64,000 nucleotides of DNA. Source: Pterois miles (Eukaryota > Chordata > Actinopteri > Perciformes > Scorpaenidae). Both the position numbers and the translations under genes were made by a program. Positions 25,509-38,900 of the stretch are shown piece after piece; within the stretch, counting starts at the first letter, position 1, and the number at the start of each line of letters is the position of its first letter. The stretch covers positions 9,636,501 through 9,700,500 of the forward strand of contig CAMQGK010000341.1 of assembly GCA_947000775.1 (NCBI GenBank). The letters run 5' to 3'. The notes beneath the pieces were generated by a model. It was given only the letters and a program-made list of their open reading frames with translations, did no database searches and had not been told where the DNA came from.

Positions 25509-28500
25509 GTAAGCTGTTTTCCTTATTTAACGTTACTATATATTTATTTGTATTTCATGACAAAATGTGTTTGGTTGTGTTGCGGCAGCTAACCGTTAGC
25601 TACCTTCGCTGGCAAACTTAATTGCTGTCAGAACAATAAACGAGTCTGGCCGAACGGTAACAAGCTACAGCAACAGTAAGGTCAGTGGTATGTGAACTAG
25701 TTTCCACAGCTGGTGGATGTTATGGTTATTAGTTAGTTAATAGTGAGGATGCTAGTGTTGTATTAAAATAGGTAATTGTGACATTCATTATTATTTTATC
25801 GGTGGCGACACTCGAGCCACAAGCGCTAGATTAAGTTCGCCTGCGGGTCCTCATGGATGTTTAGTTTGTTGTTAAGTCACTGTTGATATTCGGCTATTCA
25901 TGATGAAATGGATCAACAGCGAGATGTCAGAGTATTCTTCAAATAATCACAATGCTTGGCTGTCTGCTGTTTGAAAAGATATTACACAGTGCAGCTATAG
26001 TTTCAATGTTTGCCCGCTTAGCTGTAGGATTCAGGCCAGCATTTTGACACACCTTTTAGATAACCAGCATAGGATCAGTGATTCCTAACACATCTTAACT
26101 ATCTAAGGCTAGTAGTTGAGCAATGTTGTATCGAGATAATCTCTTGACAGGTTTCACTGACATGGGTTTCATCATGGACTGAAGACTACTCACAGCAGTG
26201 ACAGTTAATGCCTTTAAGTGCTTCCTTGTGCACAGCCTGTAAAGGGATAAACATGAGCTGTCTGCCAGCAGTCTTAATATTTTGTTCATGAGCTGTGCTT
26301 TGGTCCAGTGACATTAATGAATATTGATGGAAGGCCTTCCAAGAAGAAGTCTGACATAAGACTGCTCTTACTGATTTCACAGATAATTAAAAAATAAACT
26401 TAGGGCCTCACTAGACTTGTCTTCTTACTAAAGACTTGGGGTATTTTGTGATTTTGCTACATGAACAATGTTATTACATTTCACTACATTTTAATGCTTT
26501 GAAGCCATGGTAATCAACCTCCAGATCAGTATTCAAAAGCTTGTTTTTTGTTTATTTTTATATAAGTATGTATCCCAATATAGCCCATGAAATAAGGAAT
26601 AATCCCACATTATTATTCATTATTCATATTTGACATGAATTATTATTAGATATCCTCAGACAGATATCACTGTTAGTTGCGTGTGGAGGTTTGTGTGTGT
26701 ACAGTAGTGCGGCAGCAGAACTGAAATGGGGGAGATGGAGACAGACAGAAGAAAATCTCAGCCTGCTGCGTCGCAAAGCGAAGCTTCAAACAGCCCGAAA
26801 ATGGTATTCAGGACAGCCCTACATTTTACCAAGCAAGTCTTGACCATTCTCAGTTGGATTACATTTTTGTGGCCTCAATCAATCATTTGTGTTATTATTA
26901 CTTCATAAATCACTACTACAATTAATCATTTGAATAGCTGCGGCTGTTTCTTCTCTTTTAGATTTAAATGAATTCAGGCTTCCCTTTACAATCAAAAGAC
27001 TGGGTGGAAAACACACATCCAGTCTTTTAAGGTAGAGTTCAATCACAGAAGTAAGATTACTTTTACAAAGATAGCATAAACACATTGGATTTATACAACA
27101 GTGATTTAAAAGCTGATGTCATTCTGCTGATTTTTACATGAGAAGCTCAGTGCACTTGGCATTTTATGATATACTAAATACTAAAGCAAGATATACTAAA
27201 GCATCCACTGTGATTTTTCATCCATTTAATGCAAATGCTGGTATGATCTCCTCTATTGTTGAATTTCTAATATAACAATTACTGATTATTATGTACGTAT
27301 TTATCTGTGAGAGCACGGGAAAAGACCAACATTTAACACAGTCCCTCATTTCCTTTTTTCTGCTGTGCGTGTGGTCTTTACATTCATGCTGTGACATGAT
27401 TATGAAACCATACTCTGATATCGTCATAATCTGTGATAATCAAAGCTCAGGCACTGAGCAGCTGTCAATGATTTACGGGCTACTACCAACAAGGCTAATA
27501 TGTGCAAATTTATTTTATCAGCCATCTGCATTGTTGAAGAAACCATGCCAAGTATGACATTATTGTGAAGCAGGTTTATAAGGCAGCTAATATGAAGCAG
27601 GTTTTTTAATTCAACCGGGCTCATAATGGATTGAAAACCGTGTTTATACATTATTAATAATTTCACATGCACATATTGATTACATCTGAGCAAATGTATG
27701 TATGCATTTTTATTCTGCATTCTTTGTGTCCACCATTTCTTTCTGTCTTGTTTTCACATTGCTAACAAGTTTATCACAAACCCTTGGACAGCAGGAGGGT
27801 TAAAAGGTGATTATAAGGAATTGATCAGGACACATTTTTATTGAGAGTGGCGTGATAACGTATGGCTAAGTTTGTACTTGTGTGTGTTGTGAAAAGAATG
27901 TATGATCTCTCTGTCAAAGGCTTTACCAGGTGATTGTTTTGGACCAACACCTGTAAACATCTGTTAGTGGAAGTGGAACTTTTAAATATTATTTATATCT
28001 TTTTTGTGCAGGGAGCACAGTACGTTTCTGCTCTAAGGCAGTGGTTGGCTTGATTCAACCAATCACACAGACTTGAATCATATATAACATATTGCATTTT
28101 CTGGTCATTGTCTGGATTATATGCTAGTGTAAAAGAGTTGAAAAAAGCTGATTAAACTTAATGCTGGCACCTAGTGTGCCCCTCCTTTTGTTTAATTTGG
28201 TTTTATTTAGTTGGGAAAACAAGGTAGAGCATCTCAAGTTGGTGTTGCTTGACAATGGCTAGTCTAATTTGTAACCCACGGTTTCAAAGCATTGAATAAA
28301 GCCTATTTCAATATTTAACATATGGAGCTTAAAGGAATAATGACTCACATAGTGTAGCTTTAAATGCACAACGACAAGAATATGTGTGCTCTTGCTAATT
28401 GTAGATGAAAGGCATTAGTGTTGTGCAGTTTCAGAGGCTAAATTTTCCTAACATGAGGGTGGAGGTAGACTTAACAGTAAAAAGGTTTGTATCTGAATTA

Positions 28501-29299
28501 TCAGCTTATAATGAACATGCAGCTGCGTGCATGGACTTGAATGAGCCACTGTATTGTATGACATTTTCATTTCATTTGTCTTGGTAGATGTTTGGCTCTG
28601 ATATTGTTTGTATAACTAGAAAAAAAAGCATGCATTATCCCAAACAATTAGACAAACCATATTGTTTTTCCTGCCTAAGCTGTAGAGTAAACAGCAGACT
28701 CGCTCTAGATTGAGTTTTAAATGGACAAGCACTGGATTTTCTCCCCCACTGCCTTCATCCCCTTAATGTTTATTTGTATTTTGAGAATGTGTGCCAGACT
28801 GATGGTGCCATAGCAACTAGCATCAGGTGGAAAGGTGGCACAGTATTTCTGTGCCGCTGAGTCATGCACACACAGCGCCATTAAAAATGGTTCTAGACAT
28901 TGAAATTATAATGGAATCAAAATTAGTTTCAGTCTAAGACTTTTGTTTGCAATGTTGGCTGTTACACTAAAGTCATTACAGTTCAAATAGATAACTGACA
29001 GGATTTGCAGAATACACAAAAACACATCCCTTGTTCCATCAGGGCTTTATATGTGTGTGGACAAATATGTGATTAATATTTCATGCGGCTCAAGCTTGTA
29101 GCTACAGGCTTTTAACATTGTTTACCATTCAGTTCAGGTATTTTTGCAAGAGTTGAAAATATTAGCTTGGTATTAAATGTGAGGGATAATGTTTGTCCAG
29201 AGTACTGTGGTTTATTAATATGTCATTCGGTATTTCAACTGAGATGTGCTGCCTAAATTGCACTTTATTGCTGTCAGGAGTCATGGTCCAAATTGCTGT

Positions 29300-29683
29300 A
29301 TCATGCTTTGATGTACCGATACTGGACTGGATGTCAGACCCATACTGACTCAGATAGTTAGATCGGATATCGGGCTGATACTGACTCAAAGAGCTAGATT
29401 GGCTGTCGGGCTGATACTGACTCAAATAGCTGGGTTGGATGTCGTCACAATGGGGCTGATCTATTAAATTAAATTCCTGTTTAAGTTTTGACCAATTTGT
29501 TGCTGCATTAAATAGGTTTACACTTTATTCGTAATTACAAATAAATCAGTACAATACATAGTGAGACATACAGCTTGTTGATTAAACACTGGTATCGGAT
29601 CGGTACTCTGGTGTCGGCCAACACCCAAAGCCCAGATATCAGTGTCAGGACAGAAAAAGTCAGATTGGTGCATCCCTAAACAA
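29300..29683. mobile_element. hAT-type MITE (TAGGGATGCACCGAT type) with internal minisatellite
   Basis: The right end, CAGATTGGTGCATCCCTA at 29666-29683, is the complement of the familiar fish terminus TAGGGATGCACCAATCTG. The left end is decayed (GATGTACCGATACTGG at about 29310). The interior has GGTATCGGATCGGTACTC. At 29342-29449 a 36-bp unit (ATACTGACTCAAANAGCTAG...) is repeated about three times. Confidence 0.65.
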
Positions 29684-30374
29684 ACGAGACTGCAAGAAAG
29701 TAAATGTCACAATTTCATAAGTATTTTTTAAATTGGCTTTGCAAATGTTCTATGAGTAAGGAAATGCATTTTAACACATTTGCGAGACCACATTTTAGTG
29801 CATTTTGGTGAAAAGTGTACTATATACTACTACATACACAATGTACTTTTGTCTGTTGCCAAGAAAACCCAGCAGGGCACCTTTTAAACATAGACAAATG
29901 ACTAGGAAAACAAATTAAAGGTAAAGGTTAAAACACAAGTTGCGAATAGAAATATAATGAAATCTTGTAATAGCAAAGTAATAGTAAATACAAATGACAT
30001 AACGAGAAATATTATTTCAAATTTTCACAGGGGCTCTTTGAAGGTGTCAAAGGGAGCGTCAACAGTCGTACCTCAAAGACTGATACACTTAATGAAAAAC
30101 TAATAGCACACAAGGAGCTGCAGTACCTTTGTAAATGCAATGACAGTATAGAGAATGTCTAATTGGATAAAAAATTATATTTGTTGTTTTTCAGCATTTA
30201 CATTTTTGCCATTGCCTGTCTTTTCTCATTGCCTTTTATGTAAAATTTTCCAAAAACATAAAGCCTGTGTATTTCAACAGCTGACTCAGCTCGTGGATGT
30301 CAGTGGTTCTCACAGACTATTTTCATTTTCACTTTGCTCTATTGACGTGCTGTTCAGTAGTCAGGCTACAACTA

Positions 30375-30690
30375 AACATGGATGTTATTGTTGATAAATT
30401 GATTATTAAATTGATTGATTATTTTCTCAGGTAATCGATTAGTTGTTTAGTCAGAAAATGGTGAGAAATGTCGATCAGTGTTTCTCAAAGCCCAAGATGA
30501 CGTCCTCAAATGTCATTCAGTTTATTGTAAAGAAACCAGAAAATATTCACATTTAAGAAGCTGAAATCAGAGGATTTTGACCTTTTTTCCCTAAAAAAAT
30601 TCCTCAGACTGATTAATTGATTATCAAAATAATTGGAGATTAATTTAACAGTTGACAGCTGGTTGATTAATTAATCACTGCAGCTCTATT
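30375..30690. mobile_element. Dispersed hAT-type MITE (GTAATCGATTA...CTGCAGCTCTA family)
   Basis: It contains the diagnostic series GTCAGAAAATGGTGAGAAAT, GTTTCTCAAAGCCCAAGATG, AAACCAGAAAATATTCAC and TTTAAGAAGCTGAAATCA, then ends TTAATCACTGCAGCTCTA. I recognise this as one of the most abundant short elements in percomorph genomes. Exact termini and target duplication were not resolved. Confidence 0.65.
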
Positions 30691-31590
30691 CAGTAGTTTA
30701 TCCTAAATTTATGTGATGCTGGGTACCTCACTGTGGAATACAGTTTGCCAAACCAAATGTTTTGTTTGAATTTTACTTTCCTTGATTCCTGAATCCTGAT
30801 ATAGATAGATGTAGTATCCATGTTAAAGACTGACTATGTTACTCAAGAAGATTCACAGTACTTCCCAATTCTCATGATACTGACATTACAGCCATGAGAT
30901 GGGCTTACTGTACCATAAGTACCGGTAGCATCAATATTATGTGTTATAATAAGTTGTTTTGAAATGTGCTTTTCAAGATGTTGGTGTTGAATGTTAAGCA
31001 GTCTGAACTGTGGCAATGGGTCCAGGATGTGCAGCAGTGTCGCTGAAGGCACAGGGGGGTATGTTGTGTTCTCCTTGGGTTGAGACCGGTCCATTTGAAC
31101 CCTGCGGTCTCTATCGGCTTATTGTTCAGCTCTGGCTGCGTCCCTCTCCAGTGATGTCACAGCATTCCAGGGAGCGGATAAATGAGTTAGTGTTAGGGCA
31201 GATGAGCAGCATCATGAATGCTGCTGGTAATAGTGGGTCGAAGGGCACAAGTATAGCAGTGACACTGTGCAAACGCACTTCACCATCGCAACACCTACAC
31301 GCCTTCCTCAAGCCCTTTGCTCATTCAGTCTCTGTGAAATATGAAACCTTTTAAGTGGGATAGCCTGTAGATCAGGATATGTACATCTTTATGGAGGATG
31401 GAGAAGGTACTTCTGCATCTCAAATCAATACATTTTTAATCACTTAACTTGACTTATTCAGTCAAATGCTCTGATGAAAAAAGAAAAAACTCCAATATCT
31501 GTCTGTCGCAGGACTGTAACTACATTGGCAATGACCAAGGTGCCCGAGTGCCCCTTGGCCCAAGGCCCTTGGCCTTGGCGGAGGTAATAA

Positions 31591-31657
31591 GCCAGTTCAA
31601 TCACTTCATTTGGGCAGAGTGAAATGATTGAACTGGCTGCCTGTGTACACTCTGCCC
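31591..31657. repeat. Two interlocked inverted repeats (possible pseudoknot)
   Basis: The first pair is GCCAGTTCAATCA (31591-31603) with TGATTGAACTGGC (31625-31637), a perfect 13-bp match extended by about six more pairs after one mismatch. The second is GGGCAGAGTG (31612-31621) with CACTCTGCCC (31648-31657), a perfect 10 bp. The 5' arm of the second lies inside the loop of the first. Confidence 0.6.
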
Positions 31658-32984
31658 GTGCCTTCATTGCGCATCACCGGAGTGGTCTTCTTGACATCTT
31701 TGAGTACTAACAATATCCATGTTTGTTGTTTACATTTGTAATGGTAATTTCAGTGGAGGGGCTTTGGAGGTTGGCCTGACCGAACTGTCGGTGTTGACTT
31801 GGTGACTTTCTTGCCTTAGGGACTTTGGGAGCTAGTGCAGCTAGCTACTTTCATTGGAAAAGAGTGAGCAACAAGAAGTCTTTTTAAGCTTTGAGATCTA
31901 ATGTATCACACTTCATGTGTGCCAGGGCAGTCGAAAGGAGATAAGATCAGTTAAGATCAGTATATTATTATTGAGATACATTTCTCGTAGGTCTTATTAC
32001 ACCTCATATACTATGCACACTTTGTCAGTGTTTTTCCATTATTATCCTTTAGGTATCTTGTTGTTTCTTACTGTAAAAGGAAGAGTGTAAAGTAACAGAC
32101 CACATCTCTTGAGTCTGTCTTGTCACAGGTAAACAGTTGAAAACTGCTTCTAAGGTATTAACACTTAAATAATCTGATATAATGTGAAAGGGTTTCTTTT
32201 CTTTTCAGCAGCTATCTGCAGGTTTTAGCTCATTGCGCTGGTCCTCCAAACCAACCAGACTGTTTGGTTGAGTCACTGTTCTCCTCAAACCCCAATACAT
32301 GACTGTACGCTGCAGTGTCTATCAAACAAGCACAGGCAAGACGAGTGTACGCTACCTCCCTAAGACAAAAACAATGATGAAGCACACAAGTGACAGCTTA
32401 AGTTGAACACCTTTCAAGCTAAAGGCCTAGAAATTTTTATTAAGTGTTGGGGGACAGAATCAGAAGTCAAAGGAGAATGAATATTGGACTCAGATTTCTC
32501 AATTAGCTAGAAGCATGGGATGCTAGTGTTGCTTGTATATGCTTTGTATAGGTGTTCAGAGTATACATTTTTACATACTACAGTTGTTTTCCTTGAATTC
32601 AGAACAAAGTTGAACTATGTATCATTTGCACAGTGACCACAAAAGAAGAACAGAAAGTGTAAAATCGTTTAAAACATGCAGGTTTCATGCATGTGGTCAA
32701 AAGCAACAGCATGTGACTAATGACAAGACAAAAATGCCAGCCTTAGTAAAAGGGCACAGAAAATTTAAATTTTATTGTCATCATTACTATAGAGTGTCGT
32801 TTTATTTGTGCTTTTCAGTTATTTCCATCTTCCCTCCATTTCTGTTACGCTTACTGTTCAGAATTTGTCCATAATAGACACATACCATGTGACCAGTTAT
32901 GCTGGAATGCAATAATAATAATCAGCATACTGTACTTAATGTTCTGTCTCTTCTGTACAGGTTGCCAACATGTTGCAGTGAGTA

Positions 32985-35900
32985 ATGCACCGAGTACTGA
33001 TATTAATAATGGCCATCTGGGGGTCGCAAGGATGCCCCATTTCAGAGAGCTGCCCGACACTGTCGCCCAGTTCCACCTCCAACACCTCCAAGGACTTCTG
33101 TTACTCTGCTCGAATTCGCAGCACAGTGCTCCAGGGCTTGCCTTTTGGCGGGGTGCCCACTGTCCTTGCCCTTGATTTTATGTGCTTCTTGGTGAGTCAA
33201 AATTGAGGTAAAATACTTATAATAAACACCTTCAAGCAGTTATGTAACTTTTGTTTTGTCTGTAGTGTAAATAAAGCACTAGAGTGGGTGATAGCCACTG
33301 TTTATTTTGTACTTTTAGGGTCTGCTGTTTGTGTTCTCCTTCTTGAGAAAAGTAGCGTGGGACTATGGCCGCCTTGCTCTGGTGAATGATGCTGACAGGT
33401 AACTATAAATCACTGATCCAGACTTGAGGGTCCAGCACCAAGGCTTTGGGACTTGTTAGGGGTCATGGAAAACAATAACATTATGCCAGCATGCAGTAAT
33501 ATCAACTACGGTTGAATTAGATTGTTAATATCACAGTTTTTTACACATGTAACAAGTGCTGAATACACAGTAGTGGTTAATGGTTAACATTTGGTGCATG
33601 CTAACCTATATAACCATCCAGAAATATTTTCTTGTCAGCTAAAATAATTCATTGGACATTTTTCAAAGAATTTGTCCCTCATTTTTTAGTAGTTAATAGT
33701 CAACATCTTGATGATTGTCCCTTATGTGATGTCAGGCTATTTACACACAGTTGCAGGACAAATAAGCATGTAACGTTTGTCATGGTTCAGACGTAGAGCC
33801 AGTGTAGCAAGCAGTAAGTCAGAAACCTGCGCTAAATGCCCCTGCTTGATACAGAGCCACTGTTAGGCATTGATATGATTTGCTTATAGTTAGAAAGAGT
33901 ACAGTGGTCAACAGGGACACAACAGGACAAAAGCCTTGCTGGCATTTAAATGTTAGTGTCTTAGGAGGTACTGGCCAGTGTGGCTCATGACCCTTATTGA
34001 TTAATCTGCTAAAGACTAGTTTTCTCAGCATTTGGCGCTTGGTTGCTGTTCATTCTTGATGCTAGTTGACACAGAAAAATCCTGTCCTGAGGGTGGAGTT
34101 TTTCTGACAGAAGCAGGCATCACAAGGATGGTAGTCCAGACAGGAAGTCAGTGTCAGCAGTTTCCCTTTTTAATGGCAATAATGCACTCTGGCAGTGTCA
34201 CGCTTTGTCGCTTGTTACATGGTTTGTTCACTTTGAGATAGAAAGGCCAGACTGCCGTTGGAATGAACCTGAAATGGAGGGGAAAAGAAACTTGATGAGT
34301 AACTATATTATTCATTTAAATACCCCTTTAGATCCATTTCCCAGACCACTTTAAAACCACCGTCTGCATATAAAGCCCTGTGGACTGTAGTTATTATATG
34401 CTGCCAGATATGATGTCAGATATATTGGGGTAATTTAACACTGATGTCTGCACACTGATCAAATAAAGAGAATCACTGTAAAAGCAGCCAAAGAGGTGCC
34501 TGTCAACAAGGACTGCTCCTTTTTATAAGGTGAAACAACATGACTGATCAAGTTAGGGAGGGAGGGAGCTCAGACTTTGCTACAGACCTCTCTGACTGTG
34601 AACCCTGGAAAGTGCATGACACAATGCTCCATCACCTACATCCCTCTGCTGTGTTTGTGTGATGTTGCAGCGTCACTATTTTTGCAGCTGCATGTGAGCA
34701 GAGACCAGGGTTGCAGCATGGTGGGAGGATGGGAGGGGGGCAGCCGCATGGGACACTTTTGTAAGGAAATGTAGTTTGTTATCTCATGGCACTGTGCTGA
34801 CTTGAGACCAGCGTCTATTTTTTAAAATTCTTGTAACATCTGAAAAGTGCATGTAACTTTTATTAGGAAGCTTGATTATTAATGATCAAAAATGAGGTAT
34901 AAATTTGTAGGGCTGTCAGTCGATTAAAATATTTAATCGTGATTGAGCGTATGATTGTCCACAGTTAATCATGTTTACAGTTAATTATGATTAATCACAT
35001 TTTTTTATCTGTTCAAATTGCATCTTTTTAGAGGGAGATTTGTCAAGTATTTAATATTCTTATCAACACGGGAGTAGGCAAATATACTGGTTTATGCAAA
35101 TGTGTGTATTTATGTATGTATGTATGTATTTATTTACTTATTTACTTTTTTACTCATTTACTTATTTATTTATTACTGGAAATCAGTCAGCGACACAAAA
35201 CAATGACAAATATTGTCCAGAAACCCTCATAGGTTCTGCATTTAGCATAAAAATATGCTCAAATCATAACATGGCAAACTCGAGCCCAACAGGCAACAAC
35301 AGCTGTCAGTGTGCTGACTTGCCCCAAAACTGCATGTGATTATCATAAAGTGGGCATGTCTGTAAAGGGCAGAGTCATGGGTACCCATAGAACCCATTTT
35401 CATCCACATATTTGAGGCCAGAGGTCAAGGGACCCCATTGAAAATGACCATGAGAGTTTTTCCTTGTCAAAAGTTTAGAATGTAATTTAACCTCTTTCAC
35501 AACAGGCTAGTATGAGATGATTGGTATCAAAGGTTTTCTAGTTTCATATGATACCAGTATCTTCACTCTAGTGTTAAAACTGAGCCCAAGACAACCTCCT
35601 GAAGATTGATTCTTTAATGTATTAAAGAAATTAGTGGCGTTAAAACAAATTTGTGTTACACGTTATTTATTATCACCTTAACTTTGGCAGCCTTGTAAAT
35701 TTGATGTGTCTGTTACTCGAGTTACATAAGCCATGACTCAGGGTTATTATACCATAGGCCATAAATGCATTTATATGGTTGTATAATGTATACCAGAATG
35801 AATAGAAGCCTTCATTGATATGCCTGTGGTGTAAAATGTTTTCTCAGTTTTTCTCTGAACCAGCACCCTCACTGGCCAACAGGCCATTTCCTCTCAACTA

Positions 35901-38900
35901 AGCTGAATGGCTTTGTTTTGCTTCTCTTTTCACCAGAAGAATGGATCAGCGGTACAGTCGCCTGGATGATCGGGAATAGTATGTTATCGTCATATCGAAG
36001 GCTCACTCCCTTTTTCTTCTCTCCTCTTCCCTCTCTGTAGTTAACCTAACTCATAACTCTTGTCCACTCTGCCCAGGCCGCTGTGGGTTTCAGCCTGTTT
36101 TTCACTCTTGATGGTTTAGTTTGTTTCCCCCCCCCCTCCTCCAGGCGTTTCCCAGTGCCAGGCTCCTAATTATTCTCCCTCTCCTTGTCACTCTTTTATT
36201 TCTGCTATTGGGTGTGCCTGTCCTCTCTCACTGTCCTAATCAGATCTGTGCTAATCTGTGTATTGACCTCTTTATGAAGCACGGATTTCTTCGGTGTGAG
36301 CGCACCGCATGAGCTGCACAGACAGGACGCTAGCAGGGAGAGGTAATGCTTCCCCCTTTGCTGTTCATAGACAGGCCCTAACATGGTACAGCTACAGTAT
36401 GTCCTGTCTGGTAGAGCTGAGCGGAGCCATCCTGACTTCTCACAGGAATGTGAGAGAGGAGGAATGATGGTGGATTACAGCCGCAGGCTCTCTCCTCGTT
36501 CCATTAGAGGTCTCGTAGAGCCCGGGGTGACGTCATCCTCTCATGTAGTATTGAACACTGGATGTTGGAAATCCAGCAGAGCCTGGATCCTCTTCATATT
36601 ACCCAGCTATCTTTAAATTGAAAGTACAATTGAAGTGCAATCAAATGTGTATACAATATGTAATAAAGCCCTGATGCTGTGTTATGTCTAGGACAACCTG
36701 TGGCTCTGCTGGACAAACTCCACAAATCTGCCTCTTTATGGGTTTCTGTCATTTCCTCTGTGAATGTTCTTTTCTCTAGAGCTTTGCCGTCTAACTTTAT
36801 ATTGCAACCTTTTCTTCTGACAGTGGTGGTGTACTCAACCTGTGTAAAGTAGACTCCTAATGCTGCCTGAAATGTGGCTGCAGAGATTGTTCCTGTGGTT
36901 GACTGGTTAACCAACCCAAATCCTGTGTTCAGCCCACACAGTATAAACAGGGGTGAATCTCTTCAGTCCATTTCAGGGCGTGTGTTTGTCTGTGTTTGTG
37001 TTGTCAACTTTTCCATACCGATGGTAATCCTCACTATCCTGAGACACAAAGAACTAACATCCCTTATGGTGGTGATGTTAGGTAGTTGTGTAACATCATG
37101 CAAATGCGATGTGTTGTGTTTTCTGCACACAGCGTGGCCTCTGCCCTGACATCAGATACACCAGAACGCTATGAGCGCCTCACTTCAGTCTCTAGCTCTG
37201 TGGACATCGATCAGAGAGACACAGTAAGTATTGTGTGCCACTATTCAGTACAACATAGTTTCCTTTCTAAAATGTACTCTGTTGCATGTGGTAACTGGTA
37301 CACTTTCACTTCTCTGCTTTCTTTTTTTTTTTTTTTTAGGGCTTCTGCTCCTGGCTAACTGCCATCTTCCGCATCAAGTGAGTCAACCCACTCGCCACAT
37401 ATTGGAAAGAAGAAAAATTGGAACGCTGATTTAAAGTGAATATTATATATTTCTCTGGCTTGAATTGCTCTAAAGTTGGTGCGTTCTCTCTGTAGGGATG
37501 AAGAGATAAGGGAGAAGTGTGGTGAGGATGCAGTACATTACTTGTCGTTTCAGCGCCACATCATTGGCCTGCTGGTAGTGGTGGGCGTGCTGTCCGTGGG
37601 CATCATCTTGCCCGTTAACTTCTCGGGAAATCTACTTGGTGAGTCAGCTGGAATTTACTACAAGTTGATCTTTGGAAATTTAGAGAATAGTTTTTTTTTT
37701 CTCAGTCTTACTGTCATCGTTTGACTAGGTGAAGTTGCGTTATCACCACTGTATTTGTCTTTGCAGTTTTTGTTTTTTTGTTTTTGTCCTTTTATGTCTT
37801 GGTGTTTTTTTGCATTAAGTTTGGATTTTGAGAAATGTTATCCAGATTTTTTTTCTTTTCCGACCACAGTGTATGGAGTACAAGCATACTATAGATCAAA
37901 ACAGCAGCACAAAGGCAGATCATTATACAAAAAAACAACTACTTAACATACTATCCTAGGTTTATGTCTCTGCAGCGATAATCTATGTTTAAACATACAT
38001 TCATATAGTGAATTCACAACTACTTCTCTCTGTTCTCAACAATGCTTATGTTTTTATAACAAAACATGATGGCTGCATCTGAAATTTTCACTTCCTGAGA
38101 GCCTTTTTGCAGGTTGGAGAAGTGTAACCATGGTAACCGTGCCAACCCCTTTTGACCTAAAAAATGATTTATGAGAATCAAAGTCTGAATTAACTTAAAA
38201 ATTATATCACGCCTAGCAAAGTGAAATCCTATACTTGAACTCAAATTGAAGCATTATTGATGTTCCAGAGCTGTCCGTCAATGTCTATTATGAACGTTGG
38301 GGTATTCATGCTGCTGTAGTGTCCACCGTTGCATGCTGTAATATTTCACTGGAAATAGTATGCAATTTGCATACTACTGGTTTCATACTAAGACTTTAGA
38401 CATACTTAAAAATCTTCCATACTGTTTTAGTGTATTAAATAGTATGTTAGTGTGGATTTTTTCCTTTTCACACCTTTGTATCTTCCTGTTATTTTAGGAA
38501 CTCTTCTATTAGAAACTCAATACAGGAGGTATGCCTGGGCATCTCCTGCTTTTACAAAGTGACAATGTGTACATACAAAATTTTCCCTTTGTCTCCTGTG
38601 ACATAATGGTTCTACATGTACTCCTGCTTGTCGCTATAATCCAAGTTTTAACTTCTGTGGTGCTTCAGACTAACAGCAACTATATTCATTCATTCTTGGA
38701 CACTCGGTGTCGGGTATATTCATTTGCTACCCTGATAGCTACCCAGACTCTCAATTATTGATGCTGTTGGATTCTCTTGTGGATGTGGAGCACCATATCA
38801 GCCAAAGTGAAGTGCAAGTGAGCAGGGGTCTTAGTGATAAGTGATTGTCTTGTTTCTTTTATTTTTTTCTCTACAGAAAACAATGCCTATAGTTTTGGGC

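Larger units (their letters stand above)
25509..32960 (+). other. Intron 1 of tmem63b (5' UTR intron)
   Basis: A 7.45-kb intron from the donor at 25509 to the acceptor at 32959-32960. No coding exon is recognised. It contains two hAT-type MITEs (29300 and 30375), a 36-bp minisatellite inside the first, and an interlocked pair of inverted repeats at 31591-31657. The open frames at 26726 and 28405 look fortuitous. Confidence 0.6.

Noticed and set aside
29162..29425. Open frame with repeated SQYQPD units
   Set aside because: Generated by a 36-bp minisatellite inside a hAT-type MITE in an intron.
31591..31637. Candidate microRNA hairpin
   Set aside because: The stem is only about 20 bp with a 7-base loop, and half of the loop pairs better with downstream sequence.
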